Source of the DNA: Unio delphinus
Lineage: Eukaryota > Mollusca > Bivalvia > Unionida > Unionidae
Assembly: GCA_029339505.1 (NCBI GenBank)
Contig: JAQISU010000167.1
Coordinates: 1,812,501 to 1,876,500 of the forward strand
Reading direction: 5' to 3'
Length of the DNA stretch: 64,000 nucleotides
The position numbers were made by a program, and so were the translations under genes. Within the stretch, counting starts at the first letter, position 1. The number at the start of each line of letters is the position of its first letter. Under the pieces are notes generated by a model. It was not told where the DNA came from, searched no databases, and saw only the letters and a program-made list of their open reading frames with translations. This document shows, piece by piece, positions 8,670-16,489 of the stretch.

Positions 8670-9071
8670 TCAAAATTGTTCATTTTCTTGAATTAATGCT
8701 CGTAGGTTTCTAATTTTAGAGTTGACTTCTTTTTTCAATTCGTATTCGTTACCTAATTCTTTTCGTATTCCCTCTACGATAGTATACAACGGGACGAACA
8801 CACTGATGTCACTGGAAAATGAAAGAGAGTCTTTAATAGAATTCTGAATTTTTTTGATGAGTGCATATTTCTTGGGTAGCATATATTTATTGTTGTTAAC
8901 CCCGTATTCTATATCCTGAAAATCAGACACAATTTGGTCAGGATTTAATCCATCTGATAGTTTGATATCCTGATTTTTCAATTTTGCTATTTCAACTATG
9001 ATGCTATTCATGTTTTCAGAATTCATTATTCTATAAGTATGACATATCTCTAATTGGAAATTATGACGCAT
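8670..9071 (-). CDS. small Polinton protein, unknown
   Basis: 133 aa from the ATG at 9071, which overlaps the stop of the endonuclease gene as TAATG, an arrangement suited to reinitiation. An internal Met at 9026 (MNSENMNS) would give 118 aa. It is mostly helical and charged, with no motif that I recognise. It lies between the virion block and the endonuclease. Confidence 0.6.
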   Translation of the reverse strand: MRHNFQLEICHTYRIMNSENMNSIIVEIAKLKNQDIKLSDGLNPDQIVSDFQDIEYGVNNNKYMLPKKYALIKKIQNSIKDSLSFSSDISVFVPLYTIVEGIRKELGNEYELKKEVNSKIRNLRALIQENEQF

Positions 9072-9550
9072 TAGACATAACTAAATTGAACTTTTTGCCC
9101 CGTCTTTTTTGAAATAGCCGTTTTGGTTATCCCCTCTGCAACTTTTCGTACAGAAGATGAACAAATATCGAAAAATTTACCGGCTTCATTCATAGATGAA
9201 AATATTTTTTCTTCGTTCAAAGATTTTACTGGTTTCGCTTTTTTTGAGCACTTTCCAGTCCCTCCAGATGAATTATTCTCACTCTGTGTAACAGCTCGTA
9301 AATTATCTAAAGAATTATTCTTTCGATTAGAATCGATATGATCAATAACAAGACCATCCTCGATCAATCCATAAAAACATTCAAATGCGAAACGATGATT
9401 GAGATAAAATTTCCTTCCAGCGCCAAACCTCAAGTATCCGTGATTATTCACAACACCAACTGATTTCTTTAGTCTACGGTTTCTGACAGTACCATCACTG
9501 GATGCTTCATAATTTGTAATCACTGGATGCTGTCTGAATTCTTGGTTCAT
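9071..9550 (-). CDS. HNH homing-type endonuclease (NUMOD4-HNH-NUMOD1)
   Basis: 159 aa. The N-terminal part (about 10-45, ITNYEASSDGTVRN) fits NUMOD4. The HNH core follows, with H52, the DH pair 70-71 (LVIDHIDSNRKNNS) and the closing NNSLDNLR at 78-85. The C-terminus (about 117-140, FSSMNEAGKFF..SSSVRKVAEG) fits NUMOD1, a helix-turn-helix DNA-binding module. This is the architecture of free-standing homing endonucleases of phages and large DNA viruses, which cut DNA site-specifically and spread themselves. It is not part of the usual Polinton core set and was probably acquired. All key residues appear present, so it may be active. Confidence 0.88.
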   Translation of the reverse strand: MNQEFRQHPVITNYEASSDGTVRNRRLKKSVGVVNNHGYLRFGAGRKFYLNHRFAFECFYGLIEDGLVIDHIDSNRKNNSLDNLRAVTQSENNSSGGTGKCSKKAKPVKSLNEEKIFSSMNEAGKFFDICSSSVRKVAEGITKTAISKKTGQKVQFSYV

Positions 9551-9560
9551 ATATACTATT

Positions 9561-9956
9561 CTATTGTTTGTCTAATTCAGTGTTTGGTTCAATAATTACA
9601 TCACTGGAAAATCTTTCGATATAGTCTTGCGGGGTTCTTATGATTTTATCCTTGATGTTGTCAGGGTCAAAGACTTTTTCAGGGTCATAATTTCTGATGG
9701 ATTGTCCATTTTTTATTCTTTTATCATAATAACGCTTCAATTCCCTATATCGCTTACCACCACAATCAATACATAATTGTGATCTTCCCTTGACCCCAAC
9801 CCCACATCGAATACAGGGTAACGGACCAAGACTTCCACGTCGGAAACTTTGCATATGATACCTACAGTATTCATTTTTTCTGCATGATTTGTTACACGGG
9901 GTTACATTTCCCATCATGAGCCATTTGCAGTGATTCATTATACATAAATCTTTCAT
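9561..9956 (-). CDS. Cys/His-rich protein, probable zinc binder
   Basis: 131 aa. The N-terminus has a C..C..C..C..CxxH arrangement (CIMNHCKW...CNKSC..NEYCRYH, residues 5-34), then a CIRCG...CIDCGG pair (about 48-68) and a basic linker. Two zinc sites are likely. I do not recognise a named family; zinc ribbons of this sort often bind nucleic acid. It starts 24 bp from the divergent polymerase gene, so the two may share a promoter region (9957-9980, TTTTATATATAG). Confidence 0.65.
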   Translation of the reverse strand: MKDLCIMNHCKWLMMGNVTPCNKSCRKNEYCRYHMQSFRRGSLGPLPCIRCGVGVKGRSQLCIDCGGKRYRELKRYYDKRIKNGQSIRNYDPEKVFDPDNIKDKIIRTPQDYIERFSSDVIIEPNTELDKQ

Positions 9957-9980
9957 TTAAATGCTTGTTTTATATATAGC
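9957..9980. promoter_or_regulatory. divergent intergenic region with TATATA
   Basis: Only 24 bp separate the start codons of the Cys-rich gene (minus) and the polymerase gene (plus). TTTTATATATAG lies directly before the polymerase ATG, so control elements must be very compact or overlap coding DNA. Confidence 0.4.
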
Positions 9981-12900
9981 ATGAAGGAGTTCAAGAGATT
10001 GACTTCGACAAATGCTAAATTCAATGCCGATAGAGAGTTCAAGAGATTATTGAAAATCAATCCTAGATTTAATCTCGATAGACCAAAAAAACGTCAAAAA
10101 CGTCCAAGAGACGGAAACATGAAAGAGTTTAAGAGATTATTAAAAATCAATCCTAGATTTAATCTCGATAAACCCAAAAAACGTCCAATAGACGGAAACA
10201 AACGTAACAAACGTCCAAGAGACGGAAACATGAAAGAGTTTAAGAGATTATTGAAAATCAATCCTAAATTTAATATCGATAGACCCAAAAAGCGTAACAA
10301 ACGCACAATAGACGGAAACATGAAAGAGTTTAAGAGATTATTAAAAATCAATCCTAGATTTAATCGCGATAGACCCAAAAAACGTAACAAACGTCCAAGA
10401 GACGGAAACATGAAATCATCATGGAAGGATGCTCAATTCAATCTTGATATAGTTTCTAATACACCCAAGAATAAAATTCTTGATAAACCCATCAGAGACT
10501 GTTTTAATGAATTCAAGCGTGATGGAGCATCTTATTGTTGGTCAACATTTCGAATTGATGGTGTTGTTGACGCTACCATGAATGATGAAAAGGCAGCAGT
10601 GATCATTTCACGTGTTGGGGAAAAAAGTCATTTTTTCCGAATCAAATTCATTATCCGTGAAAATGGCAAATGGATTATTAAGGATAAATTTGAACCCATT
10701 CTCAAGGGCAAAAAAACTGTCACCGTGAATCAGGATTCCAAACCGGGAATTTTGACTGGAATTGATAAACCCTATTACGAAAGATCTTATCCTGTCACAG
10801 CAGTTGTTTACGGGATCTATCCGCTCAATGAAAAACCTGATATTTCAAAACTAGCACCCATGAAATATTCGACAGGGCTCAATTGTGTAGCAGAACGAAT
10901 AATAGAACACTTCACAAATGCATCCCGGGGAAATAAACTCACTGATCTAAGACGAAAAAAAATAACCGAGTGGGAGTTCATGGTAAAAGAGCATGGGGCA
11001 ACAATTCAGGATATAGCCAAATTAGAAACATCATTGAGATTTCCAATATCGGTAAGAACAATCACCGGTGAAGTATTATACGAATCGAAATATCAATCAA
11101 AAGGAACCCCCATTGAAATTATTGATCATAACGCGCACGCGTGGTCATCTGCAGTAACAATATTTCCACGGGATAGAACCGTAAAATATCTATCCCCAGC
11201 AGGGTTGGGACCTGAAGAATGTTTTACCGAGCAGAAATTATTTGATGCTATTTACCATTTGAGTAAAAACGATCCTGTGTCAGCGTGGCTATTTCATAGT
11301 AATTCAGACGAGGAATGCAGATTTGATCAGTTTGTAAGGCCCAACGGAGAATTATACCGTACTGAAGAACTGCAGAATCAAATGAAACAACTAGCTAGTG
11401 AGTTTTCTGAGGACGGAGAAGAAGACGATCAATTATTAGCAAACTGTTTTACAGTACCATCCATTGCAGCACATTTTGCTAGAAAGAAAAACGCGTGGAA
11501 ACCAACACGAAGTGAGTTTTTATCAGATGTCAAATTGTCCTGTCTTGAATACAGCCACGGCGGATTATGGAACACAAAATACACCTCTGATTCCGTTATT
11601 TCAGTTGATATGATTGCGTGTTATCCAGGAAGTTTTCTTGGGTATGGAGAATGCGAGAAATATTTCAAACGATTTGGACACCCTACACATGAAATGACCC
11701 GTGTTGCTATTAATGGACCACTTCCTGATTTTGATTTAACCGGATTCGCTTGTGTGGTATCATTTGAAATGGCTGAAAGGCTTCATCCGTGTAGTTATCT
11801 TTGGATTGGTAAACACATGTCTGAAAAACACTGGATGCCAATAGTGTTATTGAGATATATGCTTGATTGTAAAATGTTAAAATCATTAATTGTCAGTGAA
11901 GCAATTATATCCTATCGGGCACAGAAATCAGTCTGGTTACCACAACCTGATCTAGAAAAAATAATTAGCGAAGAGCGAAAACTGTTTCCTGATTTTAATG
12001 AACAACAAATCATGGATTGGTCCAGACAGTTATTTGAAATCAGAAACAATGAAGCAAAAAATCTTGGACGAAGAATAATCGGTAAATTTACCCAAGGTGG
12101 CAAAGATGATAATACGAAATATTCTTCACGATTGATTATAGACAACGCTGAATACGATTTTGTAATGGCGGATTTAACGAATAAGGGCCTATATGTCAAT
12201 CGTAAGGACGCATTTATGTCAGATGGAACCAAATTGGGTACAATTGTTACTTACACTGATGGATACCATCCGCAGTACACACATTTGAGAGCTTCTATGC
12301 TCGGTTATGCTTCTATTAATCTGTTTTCAATGATCAATAGATTTCCTACCACCGCAGTTAGAGTTGCCACTGACTCATTTTACATAAATAGCAAAATGGC
12401 TGATTTTAAGGCTACTGGCAACGAGAAATGGGGGACATGGAGAATTAAGAAAGAAATGATTCATGATTATATTCCATCAGCAGATGTTACCATTGAAAAT
12501 AATTACTTAGAAAGCAATCAGTGTTCAGAATTTTCTAGTGCACCACCGATTTCTGATCCAATATGCCTGTATAAAACAGTTTATTTAAACGGTTGTGGCG
12601 GGTCAGGAAAAACAACCCGGGTAATTGAGTTATTCCGTCGTGGAAACGCTAGCGTTTCTAACATGATTGTGCTAACACCAACTCATAGACTTGCAAGAGA
12701 AATGATACAGAGAGGGGTAAATGCTTGCACTTATCACAGCTTTTTCCGATGGAAGGGAGATAAATGGACTCCTGAGCGCATGGGAGAGAAATTTATTCCT
12801 GAATTCATCATGTGGGATGAAATAGACACAGTGTCAGAAGATGTCTTAAAAATATTTCTTGAGTGGTTGTTATTGAAGAATACAAAAGTCGTCATGTGCG

Positions 12901-13841
12901 GTGATCACGGCCAACCTCCACCATTTGTCGGTGCATCTCCCCATGAATGGCTAAAGGGTTTTGTAGACTATTATGAAGAAATTGATACTGATCATAGATC
13001 ACTTGATAATGAATTAAAAGAATTGAAGAAACTAATTAGATTGCAACCGGATAGAATCCAGTGTGAAATAACCCGTGAAATAATTTCGGAAACTCCCATG
13101 AATGAGTTTTGGGAAATGTGGAGACCAAACGATTTAATCATTGCAAGTAGAAAAATAGTCAGGGACACACTTCAGATGAAGTTATTTGAATTGCATAAAC
13201 AAAAATTTGCAACACTTCCAGTGCCCCTTTGTTATAGGCCATCGGATACGCGAAAACAGAATATTGAAGTTGATATTCCAGGACAAAGTCAAAAACAGAA
13301 TTTAGTATTAAATGATATTGTGCTGGTTGATATCAATGTTGTTGAAGATGCATTGCGTGCTAATAAATCCCCGTGGACGCTAGGTTATGCAGCGACGATA
13401 CACTCTTCACAAGGATTGACTATATCGGATACAACTCTTTGGATGGTAGATAATCGCATAGAATGGTCGAATTTAGTCTATCTCGCAGTATCCAGAGTAC
13501 GAAAAATAAATCAACTTCGAAGAATTGTCTTCGATGATGAAATCATTGGTGACGATAATGACACCACAATAGATGATATTATTGATAAAAAACTCTCCGG
13601 TTACAAACAACAAGACAAAAAAAAACAACGAGAATTTGATATTGATGCTGAATTAATAATCACTTTGAAGAAACAACAGAATAATCACTGCGCAAGTTGC
13701 AATTGTATAATGCGTTGGCAGTATTCGGATAAGGATCCTCGCCAATTCACCGTAGACAGAAAAAATAACAATCTCGGTCATGTCAGAAATAATGTGATGT
13801 TGACTTGTCTTGAGTGCAATAGACGCAAGGGTGCTAGTTAA
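9981..13841 (+). CDS. PolB-SF1 helicase-HNH fusion protein
   Basis: 1286 aa. Residues 1-145 are four to five Lys/Arg-rich repeats of about 31 residues (FKRLLKINPRFNLDRPKKR). The middle carries a family B polymerase palm: motif A at 541-550 (SVDMIACYPG, Asp543), a motif B-like segment near 696-707 (GRRIIGKFTQGG) and motif C at 796-800 (ATDSF). I see no clear proofreading exonuclease motifs. Residues 866-1185 form a superfamily 1 helicase: Walker A GCGGSGKTT (871-879), Walker B IMWDEID (943-949), motif III CGDHGQPPP (973-981), and the late motifs ATIHSSQGLT and YLAVSRVRK. The C-terminus (1237-1284) is an HNH/zinc domain (CASC, FTVDRKNN, CLECNRRKG). It would replicate the element. In typical Polintons the polymerase is a separate, protein-primed enzyme, so this fusion is unusual. 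Its stop overlaps the convergent integrase gene by 8 bp. Confidence 0.9.
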   Translation: MKEFKRLTSTNAKFNADREFKRLLKINPRFNLDRPKKRQKRPRDGNMKEFKRLLKINPRFNLDKPKKRPIDGNKRNKRPRDGNMKEFKRLLKINPKFNIDRPKKRNKRTIDGNMKEFKRLLKINPRFNRDRPKKRNKRPRDGNMKSSWKDAQFNLDIVSNTPKNKILDKPIRDCFNEFKRDGASYCWSTFRIDGVVDATMNDEKAAVIISRVGEKSHFFRIKFIIRENGKWIIKDKFEPILKGKKTVTVNQDSKPGILTGIDKPYYERSYPVTAVVYGIYPLNEKPDISKLAPMKYSTGLNCVAERIIEHFTNASRGNKLTDLRRKKITEWEFMVKEHGATIQDIAKLETSLRFPISVRTITGEVLYESKYQSKGTPIEIIDHNAHAWSSAVTIFPRDRTVKYLSPAGLGPEECFTEQKLFDAIYHLSKNDPVSAWLFHSNSDEECRFDQFVRPNGELYRTEELQNQMKQLASEFSEDGEEDDQLLANCFTVPSIAAHFARKKNAWKPTRSEFLSDVKLSCLEYSHGGLWNTKYTSDSVISVDMIACYPGSFLGYGECEKYFKRFGHPTHEMTRVAINGPLPDFDLTGFACVVSFEMAERLHPCSYLWIGKHMSEKHWMPIVLLRYMLDCKMLKSLIVSEAIISYRAQKSVWLPQPDLEKIISEERKLFPDFNEQQIMDWSRQLFEIRNNEAKNLGRRIIGKFTQGGKDDNTKYSSRLIIDNAEYDFVMADLTNKGLYVNRKDAFMSDGTKLGTIVTYTDGYHPQYTHLRASMLGYASINLFSMINRFPTTAVRVATDSFYINSKMADFKATGNEKWGTWRIKKEMIHDYIPSADVTIENNYLESNQCSEFSSAPPISDPICLYKTVYLNGCGGSGKTTRVIELFRRGNASVSNMIVLTPTHRLAREMIQRGVNACTYHSFFRWKGDKWTPERMGEKFIPEFIMWDEIDTVSEDVLKIFLEWLLLKNTKVVMCGDHGQPPPFVGASPHEWLKGFVDYYEEIDTDHRSLDNELKELKKLIRLQPDRIQCEITREIISETPMNEFWEMWRPNDLIIASRKIVRDTLQMKLFELHKQKFATLPVPLCYRPSDTRKQNIEVDIPGQSQKQNLVLNDIVLVDINVVEDALRANKSPWTLGYAATIHSSQGLTISDTTLWMVDNRIEWSNLVYLAVSRVRKINQLRRIVFDDEIIGDDNDTTIDDIIDKKLSGYKQQDKKKQREFDIDAELIITLKKQQNNHCASCNCIMRWQYSDKDPRQFTVDRKNNNLGHVRNNVMLTCLECNRRKGAS
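9995..10410. repeat. coding repeats at the 5' end of the polymerase gene
   Basis: Four to five direct repeats of about 87-93 bp (AAAGAGTTTAAGAGATTATT...GACGGAAACATG) keep the reading frame. Most units contain an in-frame ATG in the same context, so several start sites are conceivable. Confidence 0.9.
12643..12658. promoter_or_regulatory. palindrome GAAACGCTAGCGTTTC inside the helicase region
   Basis: A perfect 16-bp palindrome sharing the AACGCTAGCGTT core with 6771-6786. It is coding here (GNASVS), so selection for the DNA sequence is only a possibility. Confidence 0.3.
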
Positions 13842-14778
13842 GCCCATGGGGTGGCAATTGAGTATCGTCAGGAATTACTTGTAATTGTTGTCTAGTAAAA
13901 CCCCGTTGAGGGGCAGTTGAATCCAGTTTATAGATTGGAAGTCTACCCGTAGATCGTGTTATACTAGATATCTTATGCGTAGTGACGCTCCAAATAGGAT
14001 CAGTAGCCCTTTTTCTATCCCCTTCAAGCTCTCCTGGTTCATATAAATACCTCACAATGACATTACTACCAAGAATTGGTTCTTTGAAATCTTTTTGTGG
14101 TTTTTCAGGTATCGACTTCTTTTTAATCGCGTTGATAGGTTTCATGTTGATGGTTCTAGTAATCTCGTTATTCAGTGCGATAACTACACCTGGTAATCTC
14201 TTCACCCATTCACGGGATCTTTTTTCTTGGATGAATTCTTTTGCATATTGATATCCAAATAACCGCTCAGCAAGGGTTTTATTAAACCGTTCTACAATGG
14301 CCTGATCACGATGCAGTGCAGTATGCCCTCGTCTGATAGCGACATTGTGATATTTCATTGTAGATAACACTGCACCCTGAAATTCCTTGCCCGGGTCAAC
14401 TTGTAACAGATTTGGCCAGTGCAGAGGACTCCTTCGATAAATCCTTTCAAATGCAGAAGCCACTTCAGTGGCTGATTTTGTTTTTAACGGTTCTGCTTCT
14501 TTGTATCGACTTGCAATATCAACTACGGTTAATGCGTATTTGTAACCACGATCATGTGGCAGAAATAATAGATCAGCCTGATGAACTTCATTGGGTCCGG
14601 TCACATCAAAATGCGAGAAATTGATTTGTTTAGGCGGTGGTAGATAAATTTGCCATAGTGCCTGTTTGGATAACCAATGAGCCGCAGTGGTTTTTCTCAC
14701 TTTTGCGGCGCTAGCGAGTTTACTGATTGCAGCGTTACCCTTCCAGTATCCTCTTGGGGAATAGTAAATAGATTCCAT
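13834..14778 (-). CDS. Polinton integrase (retroviral-type, DDE)
   Basis: 314 aa from the ATG at 14778 (MESIYYSPRGYWKG, the usual Polinton integrase start); an upstream ATG at 14799 adds seven residues. Residues 15-45 form the helical N-terminal segment (KLASAAKV...HWLSKQALWQIYLP). The rve core has Asp69 (HQADLLF), Asp128 (LQVDPGKEF) and Glu163 (AIVERFN); I count 34 residues between the last two. A C-terminal SH3/chromo-like beta domain follows (about 235-290). It inserts the element with short target duplications, consistent with the AAACC/TAAACC seen here. All catalytic residues are present. The gene ends tail to tail with the polymerase. Confidence 0.93.
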   Translation of the reverse strand: MESIYYSPRGYWKGNAAISKLASAAKVRKTTAAHWLSKQALWQIYLPPPKQINFSHFDVTGPNEVHQADLLFLPHDRGYKYALTVVDIASRYKEAEPLKTKSATEVASAFERIYRRSPLHWPNLLQVDPGKEFQGAVLSTMKYHNVAIRRGHTALHRDQAIVERFNKTLAERLFGYQYAKEFIQEKRSREWVKRLPGVVIALNNEITRTINMKPINAIKKKSIPEKPQKDFKEPILGSNVIVRYLYEPGELEGDRKRATDPIWSVTTHKISSITRSTGRLPIYKLDSTAPQRGFTRQQLQVIPDDTQLPPHGLN

Positions 14779-14785
14779 GTTGCTA

Positions 14786-15178
14786 TTAATTACCAGCACC
14801 TAACATCAATTTACTTTTCATTGCCGATTTTATCAAAAAGGAGGCCAATTTTTCTTTGAAGGATTTATCAGTGATAGAATTCAACGCATGAATTAATTTC
14901 ACATCTGCTAGATGCCTGTGTTGCAAATTGCTGCTTTTATAAGCAACATCATGAAGGTGACAGGCCTTATCAATAGCGTTTATTGGTTCCTCACCGGGTC
15001 GGGGCTGATTTTGATCATTGAGTCTGATATCAAGTCTTGTTCCCGGTCCACAATAACTATACCCTGGAAGGTGTTTTTCTCCGGGGTATTTTGCCCATGG
15101 AGTTCCAGGGAGTTTTGCTAATTTGGCAGCGATATCACCTCCTCGTTTTTTTTTAAAGGTTCCTTGGGTTCCTTGGGT
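14786..15178 (-). pseudogene. PLA2-like domain, separated from its Zn-ribbon by a frame change
   Basis: This minus-strand frame has no ATG and is open from 15178 to a TAA at 14786. It encodes a parvovirus-type phospholipase A2 domain: the glycine-rich calcium loop YCGPGTRLDIRL and the catalytic helix DKACHLHDVAY (His-Asp pair), preceded by KLPGTPWAKYPGE. In other Polintons and adintoviruses a PLA2 domain like this directly follows the Zn-ribbon in one protein and is thought to breach membranes during entry. Here the two frames overlap (15118-15178) across a run of nine A on the coding strand (15146-15154). A one-base indel, a sequencing error or programmed slippage would all explain it. Confidence 0.82.
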
Positions 15179-15315
15179 TTAGAAACAAATCTAAATTTCT
15201 TTGTACTACACTGTACGCATTTACCAGAAAGCGCTGATCGGTTATTTTTAGTTGTAATCGTCGTCAAGTCATCTGTGCCAGTACGCGCCTTACACTTCAC
15301 GCAATATAGATCCAT
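15118..15315 (-). CDS. Zn-ribbon protein, N-terminal part of a Zn-ribbon/PLA2 gene
   Basis: 65 aa ending soon after the poly-A run. Four cysteines form a zinc ribbon: C5-x2-C8 (MDLYCVKCKART) and C33-x2-C36 (GKCVQCSTKK), followed by FRFV and a Lys/Pro/Glu linker. This N-terminus is highly typical of the small 'MDxYCVKCKxKT' proteins of Polintons and adintoviruses. The final residues after the homopolymer are probably out of frame; see the PLA2 entry. Its start lies 17 bp from the likely divergent start of the ATPase. Confidence 0.88.
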   Translation of the reverse strand: MDLYCVKCKARTGTDDLTTITTKNNRSALSGKCVQCSTKKFRFVSKPKEPKEPLKKNEEVISLPN

Positions 15316-15332
15316 AATTTATGTATAGAGAT
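15316..15332. promoter_or_regulatory. 17-bp divergent gap between Zn-ribbon and ATPase
   Basis: Start codons at 15315 (minus) and 15333 (plus) are separated by AATTTATGTATAGAGAT. If the ATG at 15321 is used for the ATPase the gap is only 5 bp. Transcription signals must lie inside the opposing genes. Confidence 0.4.
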
Positions 15333-15992
15333 ATGAATATAATTGATTTTTCAGCGACTAAAACAAGAGAACCAGTGAAGCATCATGCAGCACTACCAAA
15401 CTCTATCCGCGCAATTATAATCGGACCATCTGGATCCGGTAAAACGCAATTGTTGCTCAATTTACTAATGAGATGGATGAAGTGGGATAAGTTGTATTTA
15501 ATTGCCCCTAGCGTAGATGACCAACGATGCTATGAAGTGCTAAAAGATTTTAATGAAAACGCTTCAGAGATTGCCGCCGAGGATGTTATTGAATTTATAA
15601 CCGATATTGACGAGGCACCATCCGTGAATGACCTCGATGGAAGTATCAACAATTTAGTTGTATACGACGATGTCATGTTAGATAATCAAAAAAATCCTGC
15701 TAGAATATTTTCCCGAGGCAGGCATAAAAACACGGACGTGATCTATGTCACTCAACGATACACTCAGATTCCAAAAGTGATCAGAGATAATTGTAATATG
15801 CTTGCTGTATTCAACGGCGTTGATACACATACGCTACGAAATATTTGGCAGACATGGTGTTCTGATATGGACTTCAATCAATTTAGAAATTTCTTTAGTC
15901 ATGCTCAGTCTGCCCCACACGGATTTGTAACAATAAATTTACATGACCCTCGAACACGATATCGTATCGGACTGGATCAAATATTCGGTTAA
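15333..15992 (+). CDS. packaging ATPase (FtsK/HerA, A32-like)
   Basis: 219 aa from the ATG at 15333 (MNIIDFSATKTREP); an upstream ATG at 15321 adds four residues. Walker A is GPSGSGKT (31-38), Walker B LVVYDD (108-113), and a sensor-type segment VIYVTQRYTQIPKVIRDN follows, as in the A32-like genome-packaging ATPases of Polintons, virophages and large DNA viruses. It would pump the element's DNA into capsids. The last 13 codons and the stop lie inside the right terminal inverted repeat, so an inverted copy of this coding end exists at 1310-1350. Confidence 0.94.
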   Translation: MNIIDFSATKTREPVKHHAALPNSIRAIIIGPSGSGKTQLLLNLLMRWMKWDKLYLIAPSVDDQRCYEVLKDFNENASEIAAEDVIEFITDIDEAPSVNDLDGSINNLVVYDDVMLDNQKNPARIFSRGRHKNTDVIYVTQRYTQIPKVIRDNCNMLAVFNGVDTHTLRNIWQTWCSDMDFNQFRNFFSHAQSAPHGFVTINLHDPRTRYRIGLDQIFG

Positions 15993-16265
15993 CCCCAACT
16001 GAAAGTTCCAACAGCAGAGAGGGTGAGTGACAACGATGTTGTAGTCCCTTTTTCCCAAAAAATGTAATAGTTGAAAAGTTTTTGATTTCATTAATTTCAT
16101 TGATTTTTTCATAATTTTTTTTTTTGACCTAATCCATGAAACACACATATTTGAGACCTGATGTCATTGACTTTGGGGTCTGATGTCATTGGTTTCATTG
16201 ATTTTAAGCGTGATTTCAGTGAATACTTGTCTAAAAATGTTGTCCGATACACCCTCTCTGCTGCT
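15952..16265. repeat. right terminal inverted repeat of the Polinton
   Basis: 314 bp matching the left repeat inverted. It is slightly longer because of differences around 16000-16010 (GAAAGTTCCAAC) and 16060-16085. The terminal CACCCTCTCTGCTGCT at its end also recurs inverted at about 16012-16025. Confidence 0.93.
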
Positions 16266-16388
16266 AAACCTGTCAGTCACATGATACAACAAACCCAGTG
16301 TAGTTGTAAACCTGTCAGTCACATGATACAACAAACCCAGTGTAGTTGTAAACCTTTCAGTCACATGATACAACAAACCCGGTGTAGT
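16266..16388. repeat. 42-bp minisatellite, right of the Polinton, starting with the TSD
   Basis: About three more copies of the unit found at 600-1060, beginning with the target duplication AAACC (16266-16270). This is the other half of the interrupted array. Confidence 0.95.
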
Positions 16389-16489
16389 AGATTCAGGATA
16401 AATACATAAAGAATTTTGTGTTCTTTCATTCTTATTCATTATTATTACAAATAGTTTAAGACTTTCGTTTAATATTTTTGTTTCTTCCA

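Larger units (their letters stand above)
1061..16265. mobile_element. Polinton/Maverick, near-complete, 15.2 kb
   Basis: The element is bounded by terminal inverted repeats that start 5'-AGCAGCAGAGAGGGTG, and by AAACC at 1056-1060 and 16266-16270. The duplication is TAAACC if the last T of the element is counted, as expected for the 6-bp target duplications of Polintons. It carries the full Polinton signature: retroviral-type integrase, family B DNA polymerase, packaging ATPase, adenain-like protease, double-jelly-roll-type capsid protein, and minor virion proteins. Gene density is high, with spacers mostly under 60 bp and no introns, unlike the host DNA around it. Two genes contain single frame breaks. 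It is best read as a fairly recent integration of a virus-like transposon. Confidence 0.95.

Noticed and set aside
10094..10411. Minus-strand frame opposite the polymerase repeats
   Set aside because: Shadow of the in-frame repeats on the plus strand.
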